From NCBI GenBank assembly GCA_944386595.1, contig CALXBQ010000027.1:1-58445 (forward strand): 58,445 nt of DNA, given 5' to 3'. Positions 8,737-18,283 of the stretch are shown one piece after another. A model generated the notes under the pieces. That model made no database searches. It had not been told where the DNA came from and worked only from the letters and a program-made list of their open reading frames with translations. Both the position numbers and the translations under genes were made by a program. This DNA is from an uncultured Clostridia bacterium. Its GTDB lineage: Bacteria; Bacillota; Clostridia; Peptostreptococcales; Anaerovoracaceae. Numbering within the stretch: the stretch's first letter is position 1; every line of letters starts with the position of its first letter.

Positions 8737-9321
8737 ATGGCACAGTTATATTACAGATACAGCACTATGAACGCCGGTAAGTCCATAGAGCTGATAAAGG
8801 TTGCATACAACTACGAAGAAAGAGGAAAAACTGTTATGACCCTGACGCCTTCCGTTGACGACAGGTTCGGCGAGGGAATCATCACGTCGAGAATCGGAAT
8901 TCAGCGGGAAGCCATAGCAATAAACGACGATACCAATATTCTGGAGCTTTTCATAAAGGAAAACGAAAAGCATCACATAGACTGCGTCCTGGTGGACGAG
9001 TGTCAGTTTCTTAAAAAGCATCACGTACTGGAACTGGTGGAGATAGTCGACAGCTTCGAGGTACCGGTGCTGGCTTACGGACTGAAAAACGACTTCAAGA
9101 ACGAGCTCTTCGAGGGGTCGTACTACATGCTGGTCTATGCGGATAAGATAGAAGAGATAAAGACCATCTGCTGGTGCGGAAGGAAGGCGACCATGGTTGC
9201 AAGGCTTGTCGACGGCAAATTCGTCAAGCAGGGCGAACAGGTGGTAATCGGCGGAAACGACATGTACATCTCACTTTGCCGGAAGCACTATAACGACGGC
9301 AGACTGGGACCGGATAAATAG
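8737..9321 (+). CDS. tdk: thymidine kinase
   Basis: 194 residues, typical for type II thymidine kinase, which phosphorylates thymidine to dTMP for salvage. The P-loop is STMNAGKS (9-16). The catalytic Glu88 lies in [12 protein letters not shown]. The zinc-binding cysteines are visible in ICWCGRKAT and near the C terminus in SLCRKHY. The ATG has CGGAGG upstream. A TATAAT box lies at 8697-8702 without a good -35. tilS begins 6 bases after its stop. Confidence 0.95.
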   Translation: MAQLYYRYSTMNAGKSIELIKVAYNYEERGKTVMTLTPSVDDRFGEGIITSRIGIQREAIAINDDTNILELFIKENEKHHIDCVLVDECQFLKKHHVLELVEIVDSFEVPVLAYGLKNDFKNELFEGSYYMLVYADKIEEIKTICWCGRKATMVARLVDGKFVKQGEQVVIGGNDMYISLCRKHYNDGRLGPDK

Positions 9322-9326
9322 CATCG

Positions 9327-10691
9327 ATGAACAAGGTCAGAGAAGTAATTTTAAAAACCATAGAAGAATATAATCTCATAGAAAAAGGACACCATGTTAT
9401 CTTAGGCCTCTCCGGGGGCCCTGATTCCGTGTGTCTTTTTGACGTTTTGGACGGAGAAAGGAAAAGAGAGGGCTTCACTCTTTCCGCCGTTCACGTAAAC
9501 CACATGCTGAGGCCGGGAGCCGCGGAAAGAGACCAGGCATACGTTGAAAATCTCTGCCGGGAAAGAGGCGTGGAGTGCGCTTCCTTTGTGGCGGACTGCC
9601 ACGCTCTGGCCGTGGAGAAAGCCATGACGGACGAGGAAGCGGGACGGGCTCTTCGCTATGAAAGCTACGCAAAGGCTGCGGCGGATCTTGTGGCGAAAGG
9701 TATTTCCCGGGATAAAATCCGCATAGCCGTCGCGCAGAACGCCGACGACCAGGTTGAGACCGTTCTTTTCCGCCTTATGCGCGGCTCGGGAACCGACGGA
9801 CTCGCAGGAATGAGTTTTTCGCGAACGGACGAATACGGGAACAAAATCATAAGACCGCTGCTTACGGTGAGAAAGAAGGATATTGAAGAATACTGCAGGG
9901 AGAACGGACTGAACCCGTGCATAGACCACACCAACGGGGAGACGGAATATACGAGGAACCGGGTGCGGCACCTGCTCATTCCGTTTATGGCGGAGAATTT
10001 CAATGAGAATATAGGCGATGCCGTTTTCAGGCTGTCCCTTTCGGCGGCGGAGGACAGAGACTACTTCAGGAGAGCGGCGGAGGAGTTTTTGAAAAGTCAT
10101 GTCGTAAGAGGTGACGAATATTCGGTCGTCATAGAAGGAGACGCCCTCAGAAACGTTCATCAGGCCCTGAGACGGCGGATTATGGCGGCGGCCTTAGCAA
10201 GGACAGGACTGAGGCAGGATCTGGCATTTTCCCACTACAAGGCTCTGGACGACATTCTGGAAAGCGACAGTCCGTCGGCGAGAAGCGACCTTCCTCACGG
10301 ATTCTACATGTGCAGAATGTATGAAGACGTGATGTTTGCATCGGAGAAAGAGGGTAAACAGCGTAAAAAGACGGATTTCGAGCCCTGCGCCTGCGACTAC
10401 GACAAGGGGGCAGAAGCGTTCGGGGACGGCTGGGAGAACCGGGTTTTAACGAGGGAGAGAAGGCCGGGAGATTTTATAAGGATAAAGGGAGGCGGCAGGA
10501 AGAAGATACAGAATCTTCTCGTCGATATGAAGGTTCCGAAGGCTCTGCGGGATAAGGTGAGAGTCACCGCCTGCGGAAGCGAGGTGCTTGCCGTAGTGAC
10601 GGACGACAAAACAGTCAGGTATACGGCATGCTATAAGCCGGACGATTCCACAAAAAAGGTCATTTATATTGAAATCAACACAGTGATATGA
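9327..10691 (+). CDS. tilS: tRNA(Ile)-lysidine synthase
   Basis: 454 residues. TilS converts the wobble C of the AUA-reading tRNA(Ile) to lysidine using ATP and lysine, which makes it essential for AUA decoding. The PP-loop motif LGLSGGPDS (26-34) is followed by the HVNHMLRPGA segment, and NADDQVETVLFRLMRGSG is the conserved N-type ATPase signature. The C-terminal TilS domain ends with YKPDDSTKK. It follows tdk closely. In Bacillus tilS is followed by hpt and ftsH; here hpt is missing and ftsH comes next. Confidence 0.95.
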   Translation: MNKVREVILKTIEEYNLIEKGHHVILGLSGGPDSVCLFDVLDGERKREGFTLSAVHVNHMLRPGAAERDQAYVENLCRERGVECASFVADCHALAVEKAMTDEEAGRALRYESYAKAAADLVAKGISRDKIRIAVAQNADDQVETVLFRLMRGSGTDGLAGMSFSRTDEYGNKIIRPLLTVRKKDIEEYCRENGLNPCIDHTNGETEYTRNRVRHLLIPFMAENFNENIGDAVFRLSLSAAEDRDYFRRAAEEFLKSHVVRGDEYSVVIEGDALRNVHQALRRRIMAAALARTGLRQDLAFSHYKALDDILESDSPSARSDLPHGFYMCRMYEDVMFASEKEGKQRKKTDFEPCACDYDKGAEAFGDGWENRVLTRERRPGDFIRIKGGGRKKIQNLLVDMKVPKALRDKVRVTACGSEVLAVVTDDKTVRYTACYKPDDSTKKVIYIEINTVI

Positions 10692-10697
10692 TACAAT
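10669..10697 (+). promoter_or_regulatory. putative promoter of ftsH
   Basis: TTGAAA (10669-10674) and TACAAT (10692-10697) are 17 bases apart. They overlap the last codons of tilS, about 80 bases before the ftsH start. Confidence 0.5.
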
Positions 10698-10775
10698 TAT
10701 AAGACTGTTTTGTGCTGAATAACAAATTCCTTAGGCGAAAATTTGTAACTTGTAATACAGGAGGAAAAACCCACA

Positions 10776-12908
10776 TTGAAAAAGTTTGCTAAGAATATAA
10801 CCATATATCTGGTAATCTTTGCCGTTATCGTGGTAGCCGCTCTCTTCTACAGGGGTACGGGCGAAGCGGAAATGCGGCAGGTTACTTTTTCCAAGTTTAC
10901 GGAATATCTGGCGGAAGAGGAGTTTTCGAAGATAAACATTACCGATACCAAGCTTACCGGTACTCTGAAGCAGAGCCAGAAGGAGAAGGAAAGCGGAGCC
11001 TCTGCGGAGGTGGTTTACGCCTACGCTCCTTACCTTACGGAAATAAGCTATCTGGAACAGACCTATATCTTCCCTCAGATGGAGGAGGGGAAGCTGGAGC
11101 TTGATACCGATACGCCGAAGTCGACTTCCGTAATCCTGAATCTCCTTCCTACCATTATAATGGTGGTCGCTCTGGGATTCCTGTTCTATCTGATGATGAA
11201 TCAGGGCGGAAACGGAAAGGCCTTTTCCTTCGGAAAGAGCAAGGCGAGACTCTATAAAGGCGACGGTAAGAGGATAACTTTCGACGACGTTGCCGGACTT
11301 AAGGAAGAAAAAGAGGAACTTATGGAAATCGTGGATTTCCTCAAGGATCCGAGAAAATACAGAGAGGTTGGAGCCAGAATTCCGAAGGGCGTTCTTCTTG
11401 TGGGCCCTCCGGGAACGGGAAAGACCTACGTTTCCAGAGCGACGGCGGGTGAAGCGGGAGTTCCGTTCTTCACCATAAGCGGTTCGGATTTTGTAGAAAT
11501 GTTCGTCGGAGTGGGAGCTTCCCGCGTACGTGACCTCTTTGACCAGGCGAAGAAAAATGCGCCGTGCATCGTGTTTATTGACGAGATAGACGCCGTGGGA
11601 AGAAAGAGAGGCGCAGGTCTCGGAGGCGGAAACGACGAGAGAGAGCAGACCCTTAACCAGCTACTCGTTGAAATGGACGGTTTCGGTGAGAACTCCGGAA
11701 TCATAATCCTTGCGGCTACCAACAGACCTGACGTTTTAGACCCGGCCCTCTTAAGACCGGGCAGATTCGACAGACAGATTGTAATAGGCGTTCCCGACGT
11801 CAAGGGACGTGAGGAGATAATAAGAGTTCACTCCAAGGACAAGCCTCTTGCGGACGAGGTATCCCCTGAAATCATCGCAAGGCGTACTCCGGGATTTACC
11901 CCAGCCGACCTTGAAAACCTTCTCAACGAAGCGGCTCTCATCACGGCGAGGAGAAACGGCCTTAAGATAAGAATGGAAGAGATAGAGGAAGCCACCACCA
12001 AGGTTATAGCGGGCCCTGCAAAGAAGAGCAGAGTCATAAGCGAGGAAGAGAGAAAGCTTACCGCTTACCACGAGGCGGGACACGCCATAGTGATGAGAAG
12101 CCTGCCGGGCTCGGATCCCGTTCACCAGATCACCATCATTCCGAGAGGAATGGCGGGAGGCTTCACCATGCAGCTTCCTGAAAAGGACAAGGCATACGAG
12201 ACCAGGGGCAGCATGATAAACGCCATAAAGCACCTCCTCGGAGGACGTGTGGCAGAGCTGCTGACTTTGGACGACATAAGCACCGGAGCCAGCAACGACA
12301 TCATGAGGGCGACGGAAATAGCCCGAGACATGGTGACCAAGTATGGCTTCAGCGAGAAGATAGGACCTGTTAATTACAGCAGCTCCGACGAGGTGTTCCT
12401 GGGAAGAGATTTCTCCACGAGACAGAACTTCTCCGAAAGCGTTGCCTCCGAAATAGACCACGAGGTGAGAAGAATCATCGACGGAGCCTTTGACGAGACG
12501 AAGAATATCATCAGCGAGAACATGGAAAGACTGGAGAGAGTGGCTCAGGCTCTTCTGGCCGTTGAAACCCTCGACGGTGAGCAGTTCGAAGCTCTCTATA
12601 CGGGCGAAATAGACGCTGAGGGTCTTGCCGAGCAGGTGAGAGAGCAGGAAGAGAAGATAAGACAGAGAAATGCCGAGGAAGCGGCGGAAAACGAGCGTCT
12701 CCGCAAGGAAGAAGAGGAGAGGCTTAAGGAAGAGCTGGCAAAGTACGACACCGACTACATGAATGAAGAGGGAGACGGGGTACTGACCAGACCGCTGACA
12801 GAAAGCTATAAGCACAGCCATTCGGAGGACAGAGAAGAAGATCAGGAGAATCCGGACGGCGATGACGACGGCAGGAAAGACGATTCCGCGGATAACGACG
12901 TAAAGTAG
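10776..12908 (+). CDS. ftsH: ATP-dependent zinc metalloprotease FtsH
   Basis: 710 residues. The start codon is TTG at 10776, with CAGGAGG nine bases upstream. There are two membrane helices (about 9-25 and 126-142) with an extracytoplasmic domain between them. The AAA+ module follows, with Walker A GPPGTGKT (210-217), [11 protein letters not shown] for Walker B, and the second region of homology [19 protein letters not shown]. The zinc site is HEAGH at 432-436. FtsH degrades membrane and short-lived cytoplasmic proteins. The C-terminal ~70 residues are an unusually long, highly acidic low-complexity tail ([20 protein letters not shown]) that lies outside the conserved fold. Confidence 0.97.
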   Translation: MKKFAKNITIYLVIFAVIVVAALFYRGTGEAEMRQVTFSKFTEYLAEEEFSKINITDTKLTGTLKQSQKEKESGASAEVVYAYAPYLTEISYLEQTYIFPQMEEGKLELDTDTPKSTSVILNLLPTIIMVVALGFLFYLMMNQGGNGKAFSFGKSKARLYKGDGKRITFDDVAGLKEEKEELMEIVDFLKDPRKYREVGARIPKGVLLVGPPGTGKTYVSRATAGEAGVPFFTISGSDFVEMFVGVGASRVRDLFDQAKKNAPCIVFIDEIDAVGRKRGAGLGGGNDEREQTLNQLLVEMDGFGENSGIIILAATNRPDVLDPALLRPGRFDRQIVIGVPDVKGREEIIRVHSKDKPLADEVSPEIIARRTPGFTPADLENLLNEAALITARRNGLKIRMEEIEEATTKVIAGPAKKSRVISEEERKLTAYHEAGHAIVMRSLPGSDPVHQITIIPRGMAGGFTMQLPEKDKAYETRGSMINAIKHLLGGRVAELLTLDDISTGASNDIMRATEIARDMVTKYGFSEKIGPVNYSSSDEVFLGRDFSTRQNFSESVASEIDHEVRRIIDGAFDETKNIISENMERLERVAQALLAVETLDGEQFEALYTGEIDAEGLAEQVREQEEKIRQRNAEEAAENERLRKEEEERLKEELAKYDTDYMNEEGDGVLTRPLTESYKHSHSEDREEDQENPDGDDDGRKDDSADNDVK

Positions 12909-12951
12909 ATTGGCAGACTGCGGAATCCGGAAGGTTTTGTGAGGTATTGTT

Positions 12952-14529
12952 ATGAAGACTACTGTAGGCGATTGCCTGAAGCTTGACGCTTTTAATCCGT
13001 CCATAGTAGCGGCGGGAAAACGCGGACTTTCGAACAGGGTTCGCTCCGTGTCCGTCATGGACGCTACGGACCTGAAGACGGCTATCAACAATAACGGAGT
13101 CAGAGAGCAGATGGTGCTTACGTCCTTTTACGGAATGAAGGGAAACGAAGCTCTCCAGACTGAAGTTGTAAGGGAGCTTGCCAAGTGCGGCATAAGCGCC
13201 CTAGTGGTGTTTCATGCGAAAAACGGAATAACGGCGGCAGATACCGATGTTTTAGAAGCGGCGGAGTCTATGGCTCTTCCCCTCATACTCATACCTAACG
13301 GAAATGAAAGCCAGTATTCGGACGCCATAGAGCAGGTCATGGACAAGCTGCTCTACGGCGACAACTTCAAGAACAGCCTCATAAACAACACCATATATCA
13401 CCTTCTCAATTTTGAGAAGTACACCAGCTTTCAGACGGCGCTGAGAGAAGCTGCCGTAAACAACGAATTTCAGGCAGTGCTCCTTTCAAAGGACTTCAAT
13501 CCGATACTCGTCATAGAGACGAGACACAGGATTACGGTATCCGACGCGGTGAGAAAGATAAAGGAAAGAAAGCCTGAGAAATCGGGAATATACTCCATGG
13601 TAGACGTGGACGGTGTCCTCACGTACTGGGGCACCATAAGCATCGGACGGGAAAAGTACTTCATGCTCATCGTGGATAACGAGGACAACTACTCCGCCGG
13701 AGAGCTGACAAAGCTTGCCGAGATAATCGAACTTGCGGCGGGAATGTGGAAGTTTACGCCTGAAAGAGACGTGAAGTCGGAGTTTATCAAAGCCCTCATG
13801 AGAGGAAACAAGTCTCTGGCATACTCCTTAAAGGACGAGATGAACATTGATCCGGCCTCTATGGTCAGCGTTTTCTACGCCAAAGGCATAGACGGCGAGA
13901 TGTGCAGGGACACCATCTCGGAATTTGAGGAAGAGGAAAACTACGAGGTTTTAAGGATATTTGAGGGCGAAGAGACGTACGGAATCATCATAAGAGAAGG
14001 CAGAGACGGAGAGGAAGGAAGCGGTAAGCTGACCTGCCTTAAGCTCTACGATAAACTGAAGGAAGGCAACAAGGGCGTCAGGATATTCCACTGCACCGGA
14101 ATAGACGGAATAGAAGGCGCCGCCGACGCATTCAAGCTCATATCCGAGACGTGGACCTTTGTGGAAAGCGTGTTCCCGTTTAAGAGAGTATTTACAAAGT
14201 ATGAACTTGTTCTGGCTTCAAACTGCATCAACATTCAGGTGCAGGGAGGATATATAAAGAAGAACTACGTTGAGCTTTTAGAGCCTTTCGGCAAGGAGAT
14301 GGGAGAAAACAAGGCCCGTCAGCTTCTGGACACTCTGGAGACCTTCGTACTGGACGCAGGAATGAACAGCGGAAAGACGTCGGAATTCATGGGTATCCAT
14401 ACCAACACCGTACAGTACAGGCTTAAGAAGATCAACGAGGTTCTGGGGGCGGAAATCACCGGAAACAGGGTAATTCCGGGACTTACCATTGCCCTTGCCC
14501 TTAAGCGTCTTGAACGCGTAGTTAATTAA
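12952..14529 (+). CDS. PucR family transcriptional regulator
   Basis: 525 residues. The N-terminal ~130 residues match the PucR ligand-sensing domain (TVGDCLKL then MVLTSFYGMKGNEALQTEVV and LPLILIP). A central CdaR/GGDEF-like region follows. The C terminus is a PucR-type helix-turn-helix (ETFVLDAGMNSGKTSEFMGI, HTNTVQYRLKKINEVLG). Such regulators usually respond to purine, amino-acid or polyamine catabolites. No catabolic operon is adjacent: it lies between ftsH and coaX, and coaX starts 10 bases downstream, so it may be cotranscribed with coaX. Target and effector are unknown. Confidence 0.88.
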   Translation: MKTTVGDCLKLDAFNPSIVAAGKRGLSNRVRSVSVMDATDLKTAINNNGVREQMVLTSFYGMKGNEALQTEVVRELAKCGISALVVFHAKNGITAADTDVLEAAESMALPLILIPNGNESQYSDAIEQVMDKLLYGDNFKNSLINNTIYHLLNFEKYTSFQTALREAAVNNEFQAVLLSKDFNPILVIETRHRITVSDAVRKIKERKPEKSGIYSMVDVDGVLTYWGTISIGREKYFMLIVDNEDNYSAGELTKLAEIIELAAGMWKFTPERDVKSEFIKALMRGNKSLAYSLKDEMNIDPASMVSVFYAKGIDGEMCRDTISEFEEEENYEVLRIFEGEETYGIIIREGRDGEEGSGKLTCLKLYDKLKEGNKGVRIFHCTGIDGIEGAADAFKLISETWTFVESVFPFKRVFTKYELVLASNCINIQVQGGYIKKNYVELLEPFGKEMGENKARQLLDTLETFVLDAGMNSGKTSEFMGIHTNTVQYRLKKINEVLGAEITGNRVIPGLTIALALKRLERVVN

Positions 14530-14539
14530 AGGAGAACAA

Positions 14540-15358
14540 ATGTTATTAGCTTTTGACGTGGGAAACAGCAACATCGTACTTGGAGTATTCAAAGACAGAG
14601 AGTTGCTTACCAACTGGAGAATCGAAACCGACACCAACAAGAGCGCCGACGAGTACGGCATGATCGTGAACCAGCTCTTTCAGTTCGAAGGCCTTAAGAT
14701 GGAGGATATAGACGATATAATCATATCCACCGTAGTTCCTTCGGTGCTGTTCACGCTGCAGCATCTTTCAATGAAGTACTTCAACAAGAGAGCCATAGTG
14801 GTGGAGTCGGGCGTAAAGACCGGCCTCATAGTGAAGTATGACAATCCGAAGCAGGTGGGCGCAGACAGAATAGTAAACGCCGTGGCGGCATTTCACAAAT
14901 ACGGAGGCCCGCTGATCATACTGGATTTCGGTACGGCAACCACATTCTGCGCGGTTACCGACAAGGCGGAATACCTGGGAGGAACTATAGCTCCGGGACT
15001 TAAGATTTCCTCGGAGGCACTCTTTGAAAAGACGTCCAAGCTTCCTAAGGTGGAACTGGAGGAACCGGGTCTTACCATATGCAAGAACACGATTCAGAGC
15101 ATGCAGTCGGGACTTGTATACGGTCACATGGGAATGGTCGATTACATAGTCAGAAGGATGAAGGAGGAGCTTAAGGAAATCTGCGGAAGCGGCAAGGAGC
15201 CTTTAGTGGTTTCCACAGGCGGACTTTCCACACTTATCGACAGCGGCGTCGACTGTATCGACTACGTGGACAAAATGCTCACTCTCGAAGGGCTTGAGAT
15301 TATTTACGAGAAAAACAGAAAAAACACCAGGCACAAAAAGTGCGACGAACAGGTTTAG
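14540..15358 (+). CDS. coaX: type III pantothenate kinase
   Basis: 272 residues. CoaX phosphorylates pantothenate, the first step of coenzyme A synthesis, and is not feedback-inhibited by CoA. Phosphate-binding motifs of the ASKHA fold are visible: FDVGNSNIVLGVF (5-17) and LDFGTATTFCAV. The segment QVGADRIVNAVAAFHKYGGP is diagnostic of the family. It lies in the ftsH-coaX-dusB order also seen in Bacillus. The basic tail (KNRKNTRHKKCDEQV) is not conserved. The ATG has AAAGGAG upstream. Confidence 0.96.
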   Translation: MLLAFDVGNSNIVLGVFKDRELLTNWRIETDTNKSADEYGMIVNQLFQFEGLKMEDIDDIIISTVVPSVLFTLQHLSMKYFNKRAIVVESGVKTGLIVKYDNPKQVGADRIVNAVAAFHKYGGPLIILDFGTATTFCAVTDKAEYLGGTIAPGLKISSEALFEKTSKLPKVELEEPGLTICKNTIQSMQSGLVYGHMGMVDYIVRRMKEELKEICGSGKEPLVVSTGGLSTLIDSGVDCIDYVDKMLTLEGLEIIYEKNRKNTRHKKCDEQV

Positions 15359-15369
15359 AAAGGTAACAG

Positions 15370-16320
15370 ATGCTGAAAATAGGAAATATCGAACTTGATA
15401 ATCCCTTTTTTGCAGCGCCTCTTGCCGGAGTTACAGACGCCCCCTACCGCAGACTTTGCAGACGGTTCGGGGCGGCTTTGGTATATTCGGAGATGGTGAG
15501 CGCAAAGGGACTGTACTACAACGACAAAAAAACAGAGCAGCTTCTGTATGTTTACGAGGACGAAAAGCCTACGGCCTATCAGATTTTCGGAAGCGACCCG
15601 GAAATCATGGCCTACGCCGCAAGAGAGCTTGAGGAAAGGGATAACATAATCCTCGACGTGAACATGGGCTGCCCGGTTCCAAAGATAGTGAAAAACGGCG
15701 AGGGAAGCGCCCTTATGAAAAATCCTGACCTGGTGTACAGGATAATTTCCGCCATGACAAAGGCGACTGATAAGCCGGTTACGGCAAAGATACGTGCAGG
15801 CTTTGACTCGTCGTCTTTAAATGCTGTAGAGGTCGCAAAAGCCATAGAGGCAGGCGGAGCCGCAGCGGTAGCCGTTCACGGCAGAACGAGGGAGCAGTAT
15901 TACAGCGGAAGCGCCGACTGGGGCGTAATCGCAGACGTAAAGAAGGCGGTAAACATTCCCGTAATCGGAAACGGCGATGTGACGGACGGAAAGTCGGCCC
16001 TTTCGATGATGGAGGAGACGGGGTGCGATTTCGTCATGATAGGACGGGCAGCTTTAGGAAATCCGTGGATTTTCAGTCAGCTTAAGGCTGCGTGGAAAGG
16101 GGAAGAATATATCCTTCCCACCCTTGAAGAGAAGAAGCAGGTCATGCTGGAACAGCTCGATATGATGACCGAGCTTAAAGGAGAGTACGGAGCCGTTCGG
16201 GAAATGAGAAAATTCGTCGGCTGGTACCTTAAGGGCGCCCCCGGAAGCGCAGCCTTTCGCGGCAGCGTGAATCAGATAACGGACGCAGGGACGCTTAAGC
16301 GGGCCATAGAGGCGTTTTAG
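15370..16320 (+). CDS. dusB: tRNA-dihydrouridine synthase (DusB-like)
   Basis: 316 residues. It is an FMN-dependent enzyme that reduces uridines in the tRNA D-loop with NAD(P)H. The N terminus FFAAPLAGVTDAPYRRLCRRF and the active-site segment NMGCPVPKIVKNGEGSALM, with the catalytic Cys in GCP, are diagnostic. The flavin-binding loop VHGRTREQYYSG and VIGNGDVTD follow in the correct order of the TIM barrel. It starts 11 bases after coaX. Confidence 0.95.
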   Translation: MLKIGNIELDNPFFAAPLAGVTDAPYRRLCRRFGAALVYSEMVSAKGLYYNDKKTEQLLYVYEDEKPTAYQIFGSDPEIMAYAARELEERDNIILDVNMGCPVPKIVKNGEGSALMKNPDLVYRIISAMTKATDKPVTAKIRAGFDSSSLNAVEVAKAIEAGGAAAVAVHGRTREQYYSGSADWGVIADVKKAVNIPVIGNGDVTDGKSALSMMEETGCDFVMIGRAALGNPWIFSQLKAAWKGEEYILPTLEEKKQVMLEQLDMMTELKGEYGAVREMRKFVGWYLKGAPGSAAFRGSVNQITDAGTLKRAIEAF

Positions 16321-16334
16321 AGAAGCATAAGCGG

Positions 16335-16373
16335 TTGCACAATACGTTGACAATGTAGTATAATATTGTCAAC
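16335..16373 (+). promoter_or_regulatory. promoter and palindromic operator of the Phd/PIN module
   Basis: TTGCAC (16335-16340) and TATAAT (16359-16364) are 18 bases apart. A perfect 9-bp inverted repeat GTTGACAAT/ATTGTCAAC (16346-16354 and 16365-16373) surrounds the -10 box, just upstream of the antitoxin start. This is the arrangement expected for autorepression by the antitoxin complex. Confidence 0.75.
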
Positions 16374-16389
16374 AAAAAGGAGGGATACC

Positions 16390-16665
16390 ATGAATTTTTA
16401 CAGTGTTCGAGATTTGAGAACGACGCCAAAGACCATATGGGAAAACCTTGCCGTTGACGGAGAGGCTGTTATAACAAACAACGGGAAACCGACAGCCATA
16501 CTTGTGGATATTGCCGACGGTGATTTTGAAGAGACCTTAAAGGCAGTCAGACAGGCTAAAGCAACGATAGCTTTCAACTCTATGCGTATGAGAGCAGCAG
16601 AAAACGGATATATGAGTGATGAGGAAATAGAAGCGGAAATACAGGCTGCCCGCCAGGGAGATTAG
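16390..16665 (+). CDS. Phd/YefM-type antitoxin
   Basis: 91 residues from the ATG at 16390, which has AAGGAGG eight bases upstream; the frame is open further 5' but overlaps the operator. The N terminus MNFYSVRDLRTTPKTIWENL and VITNNGKPTAILVDI is the Phd/YefM DNA-binding fold (V-x-x-L-R then G-x-P-x-A-I/V-L). The C-terminal acidic helix (MSDEEIEAEIQAARQ) should cap the toxin. The toxin gene starts 1 base after its stop. Local base use is more A+T rich than the flanking ribosomal and tRNA-modification genes, in line with a mobile accessory module. Confidence 0.9.
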   Translation: MNFYSVRDLRTTPKTIWENLAVDGEAVITNNGKPTAILVDIADGDFEETLKAVRQAKATIAFNSMRMRAAENGYMSDEEIEAEIQAARQGD

Positions 16666-16666
16666 T

Positions 16667-17053
16667 ATGAAAGTTGTAATTGACACGAATGTGCTTGTGT
16701 CGGCTATCTGGTTAAGAAACGGCGCACCTGCAAAGATTATAAGTATGATGTTAACAGGACGTCTGACACCGTGCTATGATTACCGGATTATAAATGAATA
16801 CCGGGAAGTTCTGATGCGCCCGAAATTCAAGTTTTCTCACGGTGAAGTTGATGCATTACTTGATTATATACGAATCGAAGGCGTATCTGTTTTGGCTGAG
16901 CCGGTCGATACAGAATTCACAGATGAGGCGGACAAAAAGTTTTATGAGGTAGCCAGACAGTGCAACGCAAAACTCATAACCGGAAACCTGAAGCATTTTC
17001 CGAGTGATCCTACGGTGTTCAGCGTAGGAGATTTTCTGAAAAAGTATTATTAA
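16667..17053 (+). CDS. PIN-domain toxin (PIN_3 family ribonuclease)
   Basis: 128 residues. It starts MKVVIDTNVLVSAIW, with Asp6 the first PIN metal ligand. Glu44 in NEYREVL and Asp89 in TDEADKKFYE complete the acidic site, and TGNLKHFP is typical of the PIN_3 'toxin component' family. PIN toxins are Mg2+-dependent RNases that cut tRNA or rRNA when the antitoxin is lost. It is directly downstream of a Phd-type antitoxin, an uncommon but known Phd/PIN pairing. No terminator was seen after it. Confidence 0.9.
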   Translation: MKVVIDTNVLVSAIWLRNGAPAKIISMMLTGRLTPCYDYRIINEYREVLMRPKFKFSHGEVDALLDYIRIEGVSVLAEPVDTEFTDEADKKFYEVARQCNAKLITGNLKHFPSDPTVFSVGDFLKKYY

Positions 17054-17113
17054 GGGAATGGTCAGCTGCGGGGCGGGTATACGCCTGAGGGCCTGATTCA
17101 CCTGAATTTCTGC

Positions 17114-17142
17114 TTGCATCGCAAGGCCTGCTGTGGTATAAT
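17114..17142 (+). promoter_or_regulatory. promoter of rplS
   Basis: TTGCAT (17114-17119) and a perfect TATAAT (17137-17142) are 17 bases apart. rplS therefore has its own promoter despite the toxin-antitoxin module inserted upstream. Confidence 0.8.
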
Positions 17143-17149
17143 ATCACCG

Positions 17150-17258
17150 TTCTATGTGAAGTAGACATTTTGTTTTAAATATTACGGGCGGTCCTCTGCT
17201 TGCGGGAATAAGGAAATTGGCAGCACGAACGTCTTGGAGGGAAGGAGGATACCAGACA
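17150..17258 (+). promoter_or_regulatory. rplS 5' leader, candidate L19 autoregulatory leader
   Basis: About 110 untranslated bases lie between the promoter and the rplS start. CTGC near 17191 can pair with GCAG near 17222. Firmicutes often carry an L19 leader RNA here; I cannot confirm the consensus without a covariance search. Confidence 0.35.
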
Positions 17259-17600
17259 ATGAATATTTTAGATTCAGTTGCACAGGATTATCTGAAGGAA
17301 GATGTCCCTGCATTTAACGTTGGAGACACCGTAAGGGTTCACGTTAAAATTAAGGAAGGAAACAGAGAGAGAATCCAGAATTTCGAAGGATTCGTTCTGA
17401 AGATCCAGAACGGCGGAATCGCTAAGACTTTCACCGTTAGAAGAATTGCATCCGGCGTAGGCGTTGAGAAGACATTCCCTATCCATTCACCATGGGTTGA
17501 GAAGATCGACGTTATCAGACGCGGTAAGGTTAGAAGAGCAAGACTCAACTACATGCGCGGCAGAACCGGTAAGGCAGCCAAGATTAAGACAAGAGACTAA
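17259..17600 (+). CDS. rplS: 50S ribosomal protein L19
   Basis: 113 residues. The ATG at 17259 has GAAGGAGG ten bases upstream; a longer frame from 17217 is not needed. Conserved L19 features are [32 protein letters not shown], and the C-terminal [21 protein letters not shown]19 sits at the interface of the 30S and 50S subunits. In Bacillus it follows rimM-trmD; here those genes are not upstream, but rbgA and rnhB are still downstream. Confidence 0.97.
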   Translation: MNILDSVAQDYLKEDVPAFNVGDTVRVHVKIKEGNRERIQNFEGFVLKIQNGGIAKTFTVRRIASGVGVEKTFPIHSPWVEKIDVIRRGKVRRARLNYMRGRTGKAAKIKTRD

Positions 17601-17610
17601 TCGAAACGAG

Positions 17611-17655
17611 AAGGAAGACACTCCGCCGGAGTATGTCTTCCTTTTGGCTTTTTGC
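17611..17655 (+). terminator. intrinsic terminator after rplS
   Basis: The stem AAGGAAGACA/TGTCTTCCTT (17611-17620 with 17634-17643) has an inner CTCC/GGAG stem and is followed by TTTT and a second T run. Confidence 0.8.
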
Positions 17656-17692
17656 GCCGTGAAAAGGCTGCAGATTTTGAGGGAGGAAAGAC

Positions 17693-18283
17693 GTGGAGGA
17701 AAAGACAGTAAGACTCTACACGAGGCAGAACGACAAGACGGTTTCTCAGCTGGAGAGAAACGGCAGGATAATCAACAACAGACTTTACGTTCAGCTTCAT
17801 TTCGGCGATATTGCGCCTTTTTTTCTCAAGTGCTACGACTGGTTTACGGAGGAGGCCGTGAAGTACCTTCCCAAGCCTGACGACGTTCATGCGCCCATAT
17901 GGTGCTCCATAAGCAGAGAAAACTGTCTGAAGCCAATACCCGGAACGGTCGTATACGTCCTCGACATCCCGGAAAGCAGGGTTATCTATTTTGACGACCT
18001 GAAGTGGGACTACGTCCTGAATCAGATATACCTGCCGGAGGACGAAGAGGATCAGAAGGCCTACGATGAGCACATTAAGAAGCTGGGAATCTCCAGCGGA
18101 TTTGAGATAATGTCGGGTAAGTACAAGGGAATGTTCCCCGAGGAGGAGGAGAGAATCAGGGAAAGCTGGAAGAGGGCGTTTAAGATCGATAACTGGAGCA
18201 TCTGGAACGTCTGCGGCAACATCTGGGAAATAAAGAAGGAGTGGGTGAAGAAGATAGTTTACCCGGGTGAGACCATAGAATAG
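17693..18283 (+). CDS. DUF3841-like protein of unknown function
   Basis: 196 residues. GTG start at 17693 with GGGAGG 9-14 bases upstream. The opening KTVRLYTRQNDKTVSQLERN and the central segment APIWCSISRENCLKPIPG followed by VYVLDIPESRVIYFDDLKWD fit the DUF3841 family, named from memory. It looks soluble, with many Trp and Tyr residues and a Glu/Lys-rich C-terminal third; no catalytic motif is evident. It lies between the rplS terminator and its own terminator, so it may be read through from rplS or from a weak promoter. Confidence 0.75.
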   Translation: MEEKTVRLYTRQNDKTVSQLERNGRIINNRLYVQLHFGDIAPFFLKCYDWFTEEAVKYLPKPDDVHAPIWCSISRENCLKPIPGTVVYVLDIPESRVIYFDDLKWDYVLNQIYLPEDEEDQKAYDEHIKKLGISSGFEIMSGKYKGMFPEEEERIRESWKRAFKIDNWSIWNVCGNIWEIKKEWVKKIVYPGETIE

